The translations under genes and the position numbers were made by a program. From Candidatus Krumholzibacteriota bacterium (GTDB lineage: Bacteria > Krumholzibacteriota > Krumholzibacteriia > Krumholzibacteriales > Krumholzibacteriaceae), in the NCBI GenBank assembly GCA_016931295.1, contig JAFGEZ010000047.1, positions 49,575-113,574 on the forward strand: DNA of 64,000 nt, given 5' to 3'. Under the pieces are notes generated by a model that was not told where the DNA came from, ran no database searches, and was given only the letters and a program-made list of their open reading frames with translations. Shown one piece after another: positions 7,142-16,137 of this stretch. Every line of letters begins with the position of its first letter. Positions within the stretch are counted from its first letter, which is position 1.

Positions 7142-9004
7142 TCAGGATCGTCCGGCCGGCTGGCGGAGACGCTCGAGGCGCGGCGCGACGAGGAGCCCGG
7201 CTTCCGGGATCCGCCTGATGGCCTGCTCGTAGATCTCGGCGGCCTTGCCGGGAAGATGAAGCATCTCGCAGGCGAGGCCGAGGTTGAGATAATAGGGACC
7301 GTTCTCCGGGTCGTTCTCGACGGCATCGGTGAAGAAAACGGTCGCCTCGGCGAACCTGCCTCCGTTGGCGAGCAGGCAGCCGAGCGCGTTCAGGGCGGGC
7401 GCGAACCGGGGATGGCGGGCGATCGCCTCGCGAAGGCGCCGTTCCGCCTCGCCGGATCGTCCCCGCTTCCCGACGACGATGCCGAGATTCGTCTCGATCT
7501 GCGGATCCTGGGGCGAGAGCCGGTGCGCCTCCTCGAACGCGCCTTCCGCCTCCTCGAACCGACCACGCCGTTCGTGGACGCATCCGAGACTGTTCAGGAC
7601 CTCCGAGCGCCGCGGATTCGAGGCGAGCGCCCGCTCGTAGGCCTCGAGGGCGCCTTCGTCATCGCCGTTCATCTCCCTGATCTTCCCCTCGAGGAAGAGA
7701 AGCCCCTCGTGCGCGGGATGCTTTCGGCCAATGCGCTCGAGCGCCTCGGCGGCCGGCGCGGCGCGCCCCATCCTGACGAAAAGATGGATCGCCTTGAAGG
7801 AGACGGCGAACGGCGTATCCGCGAGGAATCGGATCGAATCGAGGGAGGCGGCGGCCTCGTCGTCGTTTCCGCAGCCGTGGAGGGCTTCGGCGCGGAGGAG
7901 GTGCGCCTCGGGGGAATAGGGATCGATCGCGAGCGACCGGTCGGCGTGCGAGAGGCACGCCTCGTGGCGTCCCAGGGCCAGGCAGGCCGAGGCGGCGTTC
8001 CGCAGCAGGTTCGCGTTCCCGTCGTCGAGCGCGAGCCCCTTCCCGAGGCAGTCCAGCGCCTCCGCTGGGCGATCGGAATCGAGCAGGGCGACGCCGCGGT
8101 TGTTGTAGAGATCAGGCTGGTTCTGCTCATGGTTCAACGCGGCCCTGAAGCTCTCCAGCGCCTTCGCGCGGTCGCCGCGCTTCAGGAGGGCGAGACCGCG
8201 GAGGTTGAGGAACTGCCACGAATCCGGCTCGACGGCGAGCCCCGCGTCGGCGAGTTCGAGCGACTCGTCGACCCGGTCGAGGGCGAGGAACTGGACGGCC
8301 AGTTCGAAGACGAATTTCACGTTCTCCGGGTCGGCGTCGAGCTTCCCCGTTCCGAGTTCGCGGCAGAGGAGATACTTGCGGTAGATGCGCCCCGGAGGTC
8401 CGGTGCGCCCGTAATGGTGGACGATCGCCCCCCCCTCGTGCAGGGGCTCGCGTGCCGCCCGCAGCGACGGCTCGACGGTCTCGTGCACTTCTCTTGAATA
8501 CCGGATCCGTCCGTCGTTGCGGAAGAGCCGGACCTGCCGGCTGGAAAAGAACCCGAGCGCCCCGCGGGCCATTCTCCCGCCCGCGCACGGCCGCCAGCCG
8601 ACGGTCGCGGAATCGTCGGTGTAGGTCCGCTGTTCGAGAAGATACGCCCCCGCCTCGCCGCCGTCGACGATGGCGCGGATCTGCTTGCGTCCCCCGGCGT
8701 CGAGTTCCTCGTCGGCGTCGAGGACGAGGATCCAGTCCCGCGACGCCCGGTCGAGGGACGCGTTCCGGGCCGCGGCGAAATCCTTCGTCCAGTCGACGCG
8801 GCTCACCCGTGCGCCGCAGGCGCGGGCCGCGGCGATTGTCCCGTCCGTCGAGCCGGTGTCGACGACGATCACCTCGTCGACGAGTTCCCGGGCGCTGCCG
8901 ATCGTGGCTGCGATCGTCTCCGCCTCGTCGCGAACGATCATGCAGAGGCTGATGGAGCCCCGTCTCCGCCGTCTCGCCGTATCGATATCCACGATATCCG
9001 TCAC
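7142..9004 (-). CDS. family 2 glycosyltransferase fused to TPR repeats
   Basis: Residues about 15-240 are a GT-A glycosyltransferase family 2 domain: 'SISLCMIVRDEAETI', 'EVIVVDTGSTDGT', 'DFAAARNASLDRA' and the metal-binding 'VLDADEEL'. The rest (about 240-610) is a run of tetratricopeptide repeats, e.g. 'DLYNNRGVALLDSDRPAEAL', 'LNSLGCVHERRGRFEEAEGA' and 'ALNALGCLLANGGRFAEAT'. This GT2-TPR layout is common in SunS/glycan-modifying or O-glycosylation-type proteins, but acceptor and sugar are unknown. I chose GTG at 9004 because it has a perfect ribosome site (GGAGG, 8 nt spacing). The upstream in-frame ATG at 9094 has none and adds 30 residues without domain similarity. Confidence 0.82.
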   Translation of the reverse strand: MTDIVDIDTARRRRRGSISLCMIVRDEAETIAATIGSARELVDEVIVVDTGSTDGTIAAARACGARVSRVDWTKDFAAARNASLDRASRDWILVLDADEELDAGGRKQIRAIVDGGEAGAYLLEQRTYTDDSATVGWRPCAGGRMARGALGFFSSRQVRLFRNDGRIRYSREVHETVEPSLRAAREPLHEGGAIVHHYGRTGPPGRIYRKYLLCRELGTGKLDADPENVKFVFELAVQFLALDRVDESLELADAGLAVEPDSWQFLNLRGLALLKRGDRAKALESFRAALNHEQNQPDLYNNRGVALLDSDRPAEALDCLGKGLALDDGNANLLRNAASACLALGRHEACLSHADRSLAIDPYSPEAHLLRAEALHGCGNDDEAAASLDSIRFLADTPFAVSFKAIHLFVRMGRAAPAAEALERIGRKHPAHEGLLFLEGKIREMNGDDEGALEAYERALASNPRRSEVLNSLGCVHERRGRFEEAEGAFEEAHRLSPQDPQIETNLGIVVGKRGRSGEAERRLREAIARHPRFAPALNALGCLLANGGRFAEATVFFTDAVENDPENGPYYLNLGLACEMLHLPGKAAEIYEQAIRRIPEAGLLVAPRLERLRQPAGRS

Positions 9005-9381
9005 CTGCGCGGCCTCCGGCGGCCGCTCCGCCGCGGGATCCGTCCCGCGGGGGCGAACCGCTGACGCGCACCATGACTTCAAGAGCCGTGCCATGAAACG
9101 TCCCGGCGGACCCGGGAAACCGGCGGACCCGGCAAGACGCCCGCATCATCAACAATGACTTGGCATTGGATCTTCGAGGCACGGGCTGGAGAACGGCCGG
9201 CGCCATGCGTCCCCGTGCGGCGCCGATTTGCGGAAGGCGGAAATCCGGCCGGTGAGGGGCAGGAATGTCCCCGGTCGGCCGGCCGCCCGTTCCCCGCCGG
9301 GGGGTGTATGTTCCGGGGAGCCTCTGGCGGCGCAGGGCGCGTGCTGGTATGATGGACGGCGGCACCGGCGAAAGGAGCGTC
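9005..9381. other. 377-bp divergent intergenic region
   Basis: This gap separates the glycosyltransferase gene (minus) from the phosphoesterase gene (plus), so it should hold promoters for both. On the plus strand a TATGAT hexamer at 9348-9353 lies 28 bp before the phosphoesterase ATG, but no good -35 is seen. No RNA gene, repeat or small coding frame with a ribosome site was recognised. Confidence 0.4.
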
Positions 9382-9885
9382 ATGAAGATCGCCGTCATGA
9401 GCGACACGCACGACCATCTCGCGAACCTGGAAGCGGCCATCGGGCGCATCAACGGATACGGGGCGGATATGCTCTGCCACTGCGGCGATCTCTGCTCGCC
9501 CTTCGTCATCGAGCGTCTCGCCGCCTTCGAGGGACCGGTCCATGTCGTCTTCGGAAACAACGAGGGGGATCGTTTCACCATCGAGCGCGTGGCGGAACGC
9601 TTCGCCAACGTGCGACTCCACGGCGAGGTCGGTTTCGTCGAGATCCCGGAGGGGACGATCGCCATCACGCACCGGCCGGAATTCGCCTTCGAGCTGGCGT
9701 CGACGGGCAGTTACCTCGCCGTCTTCTTCGGCCACACGCACCGCCGCGAGCGGCGCACGGTGTGCAACACGACGCTGCTCAATCCGGGCGAGCTGATGGG
9801 GCTTCGCGAAACGCCTGGCTGGATCGTCTTCGATACGGAGACGGGCGTCGAGGAGATCTTCACCGTCGGCGAGGAGACCGCCTGA
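9382..9885 (+). CDS. YfcE/MJ0936-type metallophosphoesterase
   Basis: This 167-residue protein has the full calcineurin-like phosphodiesterase motif set: D-x-H at 'MSDTHDH' (residues 6-12), 'CHCGDL', 'VFGNNEG', 'ITHRPEF' and 'FFGHTHRRE'. Small enzymes of the YfcE family hydrolyse phosphodiesters with two metal ions; the physiological substrate is generally unknown. ATG at 9382 has a clear ribosome site (AAAGGAG). Its last 26 bp overlap the end of the convergent PfkB-kinase gene. Confidence 0.88.
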   Translation: MKIAVMSDTHDHLANLEAAIGRINGYGADMLCHCGDLCSPFVIERLAAFEGPVHVVFGNNEGDRFTIERVAERFANVRLHGEVGFVEIPEGTIAITHRPEFAFELASTGSYLAVFFGHTHRRERRTVCNTTLLNPGELMGLRETPGWIVFDTETGVEEIFTVGEETA

Positions 9886-10804
9886 ACGGCGGTGCGGCGC
9901 CGCGTTCCCGGATGAACGTCTCCGCCTCGGCGGCGTCGGGGATCGCCGTTCGCCCGCCGAGTTCTCTGCAGGCCATCGCGGCGACGGCGTTGGAGAAGAC
10001 GGCCGCACGGCGCGCCTCCCACCCCTCGAGGACGGCGTGAAGCCAGGCGCCGTGGAAGACGTCTCCCGCCCCCGTCGTGTCGACGGCCTCGACGGCGAAT
10101 CCCGGCGTATCGAACCGTTCCCCCTCCGCGAGGGTCGCGCAGCCGCGCTCGCCGAGCGTGACGACGGCCGATCTTGGCCGGAACGCGGCGATCGCCTCGA
10201 GGGCGTCGTCGATCGTGCCGCCCGGCGCGATCTGCCCCGCGAAGACCTCGCTGGCGACGATGTGGTCGCAGAAAGGAAGGAGCGCCTGCACGCCCTCCCG
10301 GAGCGTCCCGGCGTCGATCACGACGGGAACGCCCGCCTCGCGCGCGATCCGGACCGCGACGAGGGCCGCGGCCGGCTCGAGGGAATCGACGAGGAGGCCC
10401 CTCGCCGTTTTCACACGCTCGGGATCGACGGCGCGCGGATCGAGCGGCCGGAGCGTTCCGCGCGACCAGAGGATCGTGCGGTCCGCCGACACCCGATCGA
10501 CCATGATGAAGGCGAACTGAGAAGACGCGCCGGGTTGCCGTTCGACGAGGGAGACGTCGACCGACTCCGCCCGGAGCTCGTCGAGCGTCCGGCGTCCAGC
10601 GTCGTCGCCGCCGACCGTCCCGACGAAGCAGACACGGCGACCGAGCCGCGCGAGCGTGACCGCGGCGGTCGCCGCCGGTCCCCCGCCCTGGACGATCAGG
10701 CGCTCCAGCTCGAGTTTGGTGTTTTTCGCGGGAAGGTGCGGCACGATGCCGAGATAGTCGATCGCCACGTGCCCCAGGCAGACGACCGGGCCCTCCCCGC
10801 TCAC
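9860..10804 (-). CDS. PfkB-family carbohydrate/nucleoside kinase
   Basis: This 314-residue protein has the ribokinase fold signatures: an N-terminal 'GGGPAATAAVTLARLG' motif (about residues 40-55) and the C-terminal 'DTTGAGDVFHGAW' catalytic/anion-hole motif (about residue 245). Substrate is not determinable; the family phosphorylates ribose, fructose, adenosine and others with ATP. The GTG start at 10804 overlaps the cstA stop (GTGA), so kinase and CstA transporter are translationally coupled. The 3' end overlaps the convergent phosphoesterase gene by 26 bp. Confidence 0.86.
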   Translation of the reverse strand: MSGEGPVVCLGHVAIDYLGIVPHLPAKNTKLELERLIVQGGGPAATAAVTLARLGRRVCFVGTVGGDDAGRRTLDELRAESVDVSLVERQPGASSQFAFIMVDRVSADRTILWSRGTLRPLDPRAVDPERVKTARGLLVDSLEPAAALVAVRIAREAGVPVVIDAGTLREGVQALLPFCDHIVASEVFAGQIAPGGTIDDALEAIAAFRPRSAVVTLGERGCATLAEGERFDTPGFAVEAVDTTGAGDVFHGAWLHAVLEGWEARRAAVFSNAVAAMACRELGGRTAIPDAAEAETFIRERGAAPPFRRSPRRR

Positions 10805-12474
10805 GGCGTCCGCTTCCCGGCCTCCCTCGACCGCAGGAAGGCGACGACCGATTCGACGATCAGCCAGAGGATCAGCGCGAGAAGCATCCCGCCGACGATG
10901 AGCAGCGGCCAGCTGCGCGATGCCAGGTTCTGTCGCAGCTTGATGATCATCGCCGCCATGGCGATGACCATCATCGCCGCCATCGGCACCGCCGTGTAGC
11001 GGATCGGCTTGCCGCGGCGGAAGAGGACGAGCGAGACGGCGAGGAGTCCGAGCGCGCCGAGCATCTGGTTCGTCGTGCCGAACAGCTCCCAGAGCGCGAG
11101 CCCGACGGGCCGGCCGTCGACCGTCATGAGGCTGAAGTACCCGACGCCGACGACGGCGGCGAACGAGGCGGCGAAGCGGTTGCGCAGGAACGCGATGCCC
11201 AGCCCCTCGCCGAGCTCCTCGAGATTGTACCGGAGCAGCCGCGTCCCCGAGTCGAGCGTGGTCATGGCGAATCCGACCGCCATGACGACGATGAAGCTCT
11301 CGGCGATCCCCACCGGTATCCCGATCCTCGACACGAAGGCTCCCGCCCCGACGACGAAGGCCTCCATCTTCGGGCCGAGTCCCGCGGCGGCGCTCCATGA
11401 TGCGTAGTGGCCCGACCACGCCTCCCGCGAGATCCCCGCCGTGCAGGCGATGACGACGACCATGGCGAGAAGCCCCTCGGCCAGCATCCCTCCGTATCCG
11501 ATCGGCAGTGCATGCGTCTCGCGGTCGATCTGCTTCGCCGTCGTTCCCGTGGCAACGAGGCTGTGGAAGCCGGAGATCGCGCCGCAGGCGACCGTGATGA
11601 AGAGGAACGGAAAGATCGGGGGCGCCCCGGTGTCGGCCGCGTTCAGCGCGGGCGCCGTGAATTCGGGCCGCGCGATGAAGAGCCCCGCGTACATCAGCAC
11701 CATCCCGACGACGAGCTGGTAGGCGTTGAGGTAATCGCGCGGCTGCAGGAGCAGCCAGACGGGCAGCACCGATGCGGCGAAGGCATAGGCGATGAGGATC
11801 CAGACCCAGGTCGACTCGGCGATCCCGCCGACGGGAACGCGGATGCCCAGCCAGATCGAGGCGAACATCGCGATCAGGGCGACGATCGTCGCCGGGGCGA
11901 GGCGGGCCCGGAACCGGTAGACGAGGAGCCCGACGATGACGGCCAGCAGTATCAGCGCGGCGACGGGGATGACCGATTCGGGATGGGAGTAGGACGCGCC
12001 GCTCTCCGTGAAGAGCTGGGCGATGATCCTGACGAATGTGCCCATGCAGAGCGAGAGCGTGAAGAAGATGATGACGAGGAAGAGCAGATGGGCGCGTCGC
12101 CCGACGAGCGACCGGGTCACATCGCCGATCGAGCGGCCGCCGTTCCGCAGCGAGACGGCGAGCGCCGAGAGGTCGTGGACGCCGCCGATGAAGATCGACC
12201 CGAAGAGGATCCACAAGGCGGCCGGCAGCCATCCCCAGATCACGGCGATGGCGGGTCCGAGGATCGGCCCGAGGCCGGCGATCGAGGCGAAATGGTGGCC
12301 GAAGAGGATGATCGGCCGCGTGGGCACGAAATCGACGCCGTCCTCGCGCTCGTGTGCCGGCGTCCGGCGGGCCGGGTCGAGGGACAGGATGCGGTCGCCG
12401 ATGAAACGGGCGTAGAACCGGTAGGCGAGAAGATAGGCGACGATGGTGATCAGCGCGACGAGGAGTGAGTTCAT
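10801..12474 (-). CDS. cstA: CstA-family carbon starvation/peptide or pyruvate transporter
   Basis: This 557-residue polytopic membrane protein has many hydrophobic helices and clear CstA features: 'LFGHHFASIAGLGPILGPAIAVIWGW' near residues 58-83 (only named here in part) and 'ACGAISGFHSLVATGTT' near residue 300. CstA and its relatives import peptides or pyruvate, commonly under carbon limitation. Length is within the range of the shorter CstA group. ATG at 12474 follows an AAAGGAG ribosome site. The coupled downstream PfkB kinase is an unusual partner. Confidence 0.88.
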   Translation of the reverse strand: MNSLLVALITIVAYLLAYRFYARFIGDRILSLDPARRTPAHEREDGVDFVPTRPIILFGHHFASIAGLGPILGPAIAVIWGWLPAALWILFGSIFIGGVHDLSALAVSLRNGGRSIGDVTRSLVGRRAHLLFLVIIFFTLSLCMGTFVRIIAQLFTESGASYSHPESVIPVAALILLAVIVGLLVYRFRARLAPATIVALIAMFASIWLGIRVPVGGIAESTWVWILIAYAFAASVLPVWLLLQPRDYLNAYQLVVGMVLMYAGLFIARPEFTAPALNAADTGAPPIFPFLFITVACGAISGFHSLVATGTTAKQIDRETHALPIGYGGMLAEGLLAMVVVIACTAGISREAWSGHYASWSAAAGLGPKMEAFVVGAGAFVSRIGIPVGIAESFIVVMAVGFAMTTLDSGTRLLRYNLEELGEGLGIAFLRNRFAASFAAVVGVGYFSLMTVDGRPVGLALWELFGTTNQMLGALGLLAVSLVLFRRGKPIRYTAVPMAAMMVIAMAAMIIKLRQNLASRSWPLLIVGGMLLALILWLIVESVVAFLRSREAGKRTP

Positions 12475-12616
12475 CTCCGGGCTCCTTTCCGGTGACGGAA
12501 CCACGACATGGTAGCGCACCGGCGAAGGAGCCGGCAACGGGAAAGGAAACGCCGGCGCCTTCCGCCTTGCGGCGGGCGGAACCATGGCGTATCATCCCGG
12601 AACGGAGGAGAAACTC

Positions 12617-13135
12617 GTGATCGTGGAAAAACGGTTTTGTCCCTTCTGCGGCGAACGTCTCTCGACGAAGACGAACGAGGGCCGCGTCCGCCTGTGGTGC
12701 GGCGCCGAGTCGCGATTCGTCTACGAGAATCCCGTCCCGGCCGCCACCGGCATCGTCCGGGACGAATCGGGACGAATCCTCCTGGTCAGGCGGAACCGCG
12801 AGCCGCGGGCGGGGATGTGGTCGCTGCCGGGGGGATTCGTGGAGCACGGCGAGAGCCCGGCCGAGGCCGCGGAGCGCGAGCTCGAGGAGGAAACCGGCCT
12901 TCACGTCCTCGGAGCCGGGCTCCTCGACGTGATCTACGAGGAAAGCGAGTTCTACGGGACGAGCCTGCTGATCATCGGCTATCGCTTCGACTCGTGGACG
13001 GGAACGCCGACGGCGGGGGACGACGCCTCGGAGGTCGGATTCTTCGATCCCGGCGCCATGCCGCCACTCGCCTTCCGCAGCCACCTCGCGCTCGTCGACG
13101 AGTGGCGCCGGACTCAGGAACCGGACAGCCGGTAA
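12617..13135 (+). CDS. NUDIX hydrolase with N-terminal zinc ribbon
   Basis: This 172-residue protein has a short N-terminal zinc ribbon (CPFC near residue 8, then WCG near residue 30) followed by a NUDIX domain. The Nudix box is complete, from 'GGFVEHGE' through 'RELEEETGL', matching G-x5-E-x7-R-E-U-x-E-E-x-G-U. The layout resembles NADH-pyrophosphatase-like and ADP-ribose pyrophosphatase-like NUDIX proteins; substrate is undetermined. I chose GTG at 12617 because GGAGGAG lies 6 nt before it. An in-frame ATG at 12584 lacks a ribosome site. The last 22 bp overlap the convergent ThiI-like gene. Confidence 0.85.
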   Translation: MIVEKRFCPFCGERLSTKTNEGRVRLWCGAESRFVYENPVPAATGIVRDESGRILLVRRNREPRAGMWSLPGGFVEHGESPAEAAERELEEETGLHVLGAGLLDVIYEESEFYGTSLLIIGYRFDSWTGTPTAGDDASEVGFFDPGAMPPLAFRSHLALVDEWRRTQEPDSR

Positions 13136-14157
13136 CCGTCGATCTCCTCGTCATCCGCCGGCACCACCTCGACCGTTTGCTCCGTTCCGTTCCGGCGCAG
13201 GGCGATCGTCACGGGCGGATTCCTCCTGCCGTCGCCGTATCTCGCCGTTATCCTCGCCGCCGTCTCGAGTTCCTTCTCGTCGGGGTCACCCAGTATCACC
13301 GTCGTCGGGCCGGGCGCGGAGACCGTGACTGCGAGCCACTCGCCGGACCACTCCCGTTCGAGATACTCGTTTTCCCGCTTGTCTCGCCCGACGACGATCC
13401 TGGCGTCGGGCGAGATGCGGAAATGCCGCCCCGTCGAGAGGAGAACGGCCTCCTCCCGCGTGATCGCGGCCGGCCGGCGCCGGCCGACGAGATCGCGGAA
13501 CTTCACCGCGTAGGGAATGTCGGTCAGGGCGCACCCGCCCGCCGGCGAGGCGTACGGCCCGATCTCGAGCTCCTCGGCGAGCTGCATCTGGCGGCGGCGG
13601 GACCGTCCGCGGATATCGAGCAGCCGCTCCCGGTCGACGAGCCCCTCCTTCTCGGGGATCGTCGGCTCGAGCAGCTTCGCGCACAGCGGACGGAGAAGCC
13701 GTCCCTCGAGACCGCTCTCCTGCTCGACCGTCTCCATCGCCTGCCGGTGCTGCGACATCGGCCGCTGTCCCAGCACCTCGCCGGTGAAGACGAAGTCCGC
13801 CCCCGTCTCCTCCATCCGCCGCCGGGCCAGGCGAAGCATGAAGATCCGGCAGTCGATGCAGGGGTTGACGTTGGCCCCGTAGCCGTGGGGCGGGTCGAGG
13901 AGGAGTTCGAGATATTCCGTCGAGAGGTCGACGCACTCCACGGGGATGCCGAGCGCGGCCGTGAGCTCGCGCTCCCTGTTGTCGAGATATTCGCGCAGCG
14001 ACCCGGCGCCGTCGACGAGCCAGCGGAACACCGACTGCGAGAATCCCACGTAGCAGGAAAGTCCCCGGACCTCGATATCCTGCCGCCTGACGAGAGCGAC
14101 GGCGAGCATCGAATCGAGGCCGCCGGAAACCATGCCGATTGCGCGTACCGTACGCAT
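13114..14157 (-). CDS. ThiI/MnmA-like PP-loop ATPase, probable tRNA-modifying enzyme
   Basis: This 347-residue protein opens with the PP-loop ATP pyrophosphatase motif SGGLDS (residues 10-15). It is followed by 'NPCIDCRIFMLR' (paired Cys), 'FTGEVLGQRPMSQHR' and 'SPAGGCALTD', the last supplying a further Cys. These match the ThiI-like/MnmA-like group that activates tRNA uridine for thiolation. The C-terminal 100 residues ('VVGRDKRENEYLE' onward) resemble the NFACT-R-type domain found on such proteins. There is no THUMP or rhodanese domain, so it is not canonical ThiI. The exact modified base is unknown. The 3' end overlaps the convergent NUDIX gene by 22 bp. Confidence 0.75.
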   Translation of the reverse strand: MRTVRAIGMVSGGLDSMLAVALVRRQDIEVRGLSCYVGFSQSVFRWLVDGAGSLREYLDNRERELTAALGIPVECVDLSTEYLELLLDPPHGYGANVNPCIDCRIFMLRLARRRMEETGADFVFTGEVLGQRPMSQHRQAMETVEQESGLEGRLLRPLCAKLLEPTIPEKEGLVDRERLLDIRGRSRRRQMQLAEELEIGPYASPAGGCALTDIPYAVKFRDLVGRRRPAAITREEAVLLSTGRHFRISPDARIVVGRDKRENEYLEREWSGEWLAVTVSAPGPTTVILGDPDEKELETAARITARYGDGRRNPPVTIALRRNGTEQTVEVVPADDEEIDGYRLSGS

Positions 14158-14269
14158 CGCGAACCGCCTTTCCCGTCCAGGGTGCCGCCGCGATCGAGGA
14201 TACACGATCCGTGCGCGCGCGCGCAAGGATCCCCGCGGCCGGTTCGCGCGAGGGCGGCCGGCGCACCGG

Positions 14270-15136
14270 TCACAGCGCCCGACCGAAGGCCCGCCTGAGG
14301 CCCGCGCCGAACCGGTTGACGGCGAGGCAGACGGCGAAGATCAGGAATCCGGGAGCGAAGGCGGCGGCCGGCGCGCGACGGATGAGGACCTGCGCGTTGC
14401 GGAGCATGTTGCCCCATGTCGGCAACGGCGGCTGGATCCCGTAGCCGAGGAAGCTCAACGCGCTCTCGACGAGGATCGCGTTTGCGAAGAGGACCGTCGC
14501 CGCGACGATCACGGGCGGCATGGCCTGCGGGAGAAGATGCCGGAAAGCGATCGAGGGCCCCCGTGCCCCGAGGGAGCGCGCGGCGGAAACGTATTCCTCC
14601 TCGCGAAGGGAAAGGAAGGTGGCCCGGACGACCCGGGCCGTCTCCATCCACGATGTCGCGCCGATCAGCAGCGGCACCGTCGCGATCCCTCCCCCGCCCG
14701 CCGCCGCGACGACGAGGATGACGAGAAAGACCGGGATCGAAAGGAAGAGATCGACGAGCGATGAAACGGCGGCGTCGACGGCTCCCCCGGCCCATCCGGC
14801 GAGCGCGCCGAGAACGATCCCCGCCGCGGAGGCGACGGCGACGGCGAGAAAGGCCGTTCCGAGCGTGAACCGGCCTCCGTAGAGGAGCCGCGTGAGCAGA
14901 TCCCTGCCGAGCTCGTCGGTGCCGAGAACGTGATCGGGCGACGGGGACGCCAGCACGGCGTCGAGATCGATGGTGTCGCGTTCCCAGGGCGTGAAGAGCG
15001 GCGCCAGCGCCGCGAGGAGCAGGACGAGCGCGACCAGCCCGCCTGCGGCGAGCGCGGCGCGGTCGCTGGCGAGACGCGGCACGACCCCGCGCACGGGCGT
15101 TCTTTCCTCCCCGGCGGCGCCGACTCGACGCGTCAT
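14270..15136 (-). CDS. ABC transporter permease, OppC/DppC type (transporter 1)
   Basis: This 288-residue inner-membrane protein has an N-terminal helix, a 'HVLGTDELGRDLLTRLLYG' motif typical of OppC/DppC, and the binding-protein-dependent transport domain with the EAA-type loop 'EEYVSAARSLGARGPSIAFRH' (part quoted). It would pair with the OppB-type permease coded just before it; the genes overlap by 4 bp (ATGA). No OppD/OppF ATPase gene follows. The next gene downstream on this strand is the unrelated ThiI-like enzyme after a 112-bp gap. Confidence 0.88.
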   Translation of the reverse strand: MTRRVGAAGEERTPVRGVVPRLASDRAALAAGGLVALVLLLAALAPLFTPWERDTIDLDAVLASPSPDHVLGTDELGRDLLTRLLYGGRFTLGTAFLAVAVASAAGIVLGALAGWAGGAVDAAVSSLVDLFLSIPVFLVILVVAAAGGGGIATVPLLIGATSWMETARVVRATFLSLREEEYVSAARSLGARGPSIAFRHLLPQAMPPVIVAATVLFANAILVESALSFLGYGIQPPLPTWGNMLRNAQVLIRRAPAAAFAPGFLIFAVCLAVNRFGAGLRRAFGRAL

Positions 15137-16137
15137 CTCGCCTCCCCCCGGAGCGTCGCCCGCGCCTCCCGGCCGAGGGCGGCCTCCCCGGGAACGAAAC
15201 GGGGATCGGCGATCATGCAGAGGATGTCCCCGGCGAGGTTGAAGAGGATGATGAGCATCGAGGCGACGACGGCGATCCCGAGCACGCGCGTGTAGTCGTG
15301 CCGCTGGAGCCCCTCGTAGAAGAGGCGGCCCATCCCCGGCCAGGCGAAAACCGTCTCCAGCGTGACGGCGCCGGTGAAAAGGACGGGTGCCTGCATGACG
15401 ACGACGGAGATCACCGGCAGGAGGGCGTTGCGCATCGCGTGCTTGAAGAGGATCGTCCGCTCGGCGAGGCCCTTTGCCCTGGCCGTCCGCAGGAATTCCC
15501 CCTCGAGCGCCGAGGCGACGGCGCCGCGCACGTAACGGCTCCACGCGGCGAAGAGGGAGAAGGCCAGGATGAGCGACGGGAGCGCGAGATGCCGCAACCG
15601 GTCGATTGCCCCCGCCGCGCCGATCGTTTCGCGGCCCCCGGCGGGAAGAACGCCGAGCTTGACGGAGAAGAGGGCGATCGCCATCAAGCCGAGCCAGAAG
15701 ACGGGAACGGACATCCCCGCGGCGGCGAGCAGCGAGACGCACTGGTCGACGAGTCCCCCCCGCCTGAGCGCGGCGAGGGAGCCCGCCAGGAGAGCGGCGG
15801 CCAGCGCGACGAGGAACGCCGCCCCCATGAGCTCGAGCGTCGCCGGCACGCGATCGAGGATCATGCGCGAGACGGGCTGCCCCGTCACGTAGCTCGCCCC
15901 GAAATCGAAACGCAGGAAGACCTGGCGGAACCAGAGGCCGTACTGCACGGGGAGGGACCGGTCGAGGCCGTAGTTCGCGCGGATGCGGGCGAGATCCTCG
16001 CCCGTGACCTTCGGATTCTGCGTGAGGAGTCCGGCCGGGCCTCCCGGGGCGAGATGGAGCAGCGCGAAGGCGAGCATCGATACGAGGATGACGAGGGGCA
16101 CCGTCCGCAACAGCCTGAAAAGCACGAGCCGTCTCAC
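15133..16137 (-). CDS. ABC transporter permease, OppB/DppB type (transporter 1)
   Basis: This 334-residue protein has the OppB/DppB signature: an N-terminal helix with 'RRLVLFRLLRTVPLVILVS', a periplasmic loop with 'YGLDRSLPVQYGLW', and the EAA loop 'GEFLRTARAKGLAERTILFKH' (part quoted). The GTG start at 16137 overlaps the TGA of the beta-CASP gene. The end overlaps the OppC gene. It forms the membrane channel for peptides together with that permease. Confidence 0.88.
   Translation of the reverse strand: MRRLVLFRLLRTVPLVILVSMLAFALLHLAPGGPAGLLTQNPKVTGEDLARIRANYGLDRSLPVQYGLWFRQVFLRFDFGASYVTGQPVSRMILDRVPATLELMGAAFLVALAAALLAGSLAALRRGGLVDQCVSLLAAAGMSVPVFWLGLMAIALFSVKLGVLPAGGRETIGAAGAIDRLRHLALPSLILAFSLFAAWSRYVRGAVASALEGEFLRTARAKGLAERTILFKHAMRNALLPVISVVVMQAPVLFTGAVTLETVFAWPGMGRLFYEGLQRHDYTRVLGIAVVASMLIILFNLAGDILCMIADPRFVPGEAALGREARATLRGEAR

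Noticed and set aside
5249-8497. Very long open frame on the plus strand
   Set aside because: It is antisense to the RNase Z-like, SAM hydrolase and glycosyltransferase genes, is Arg/Asp/Glu-rich with no recognisable domain, and results from high GC at codon positions.
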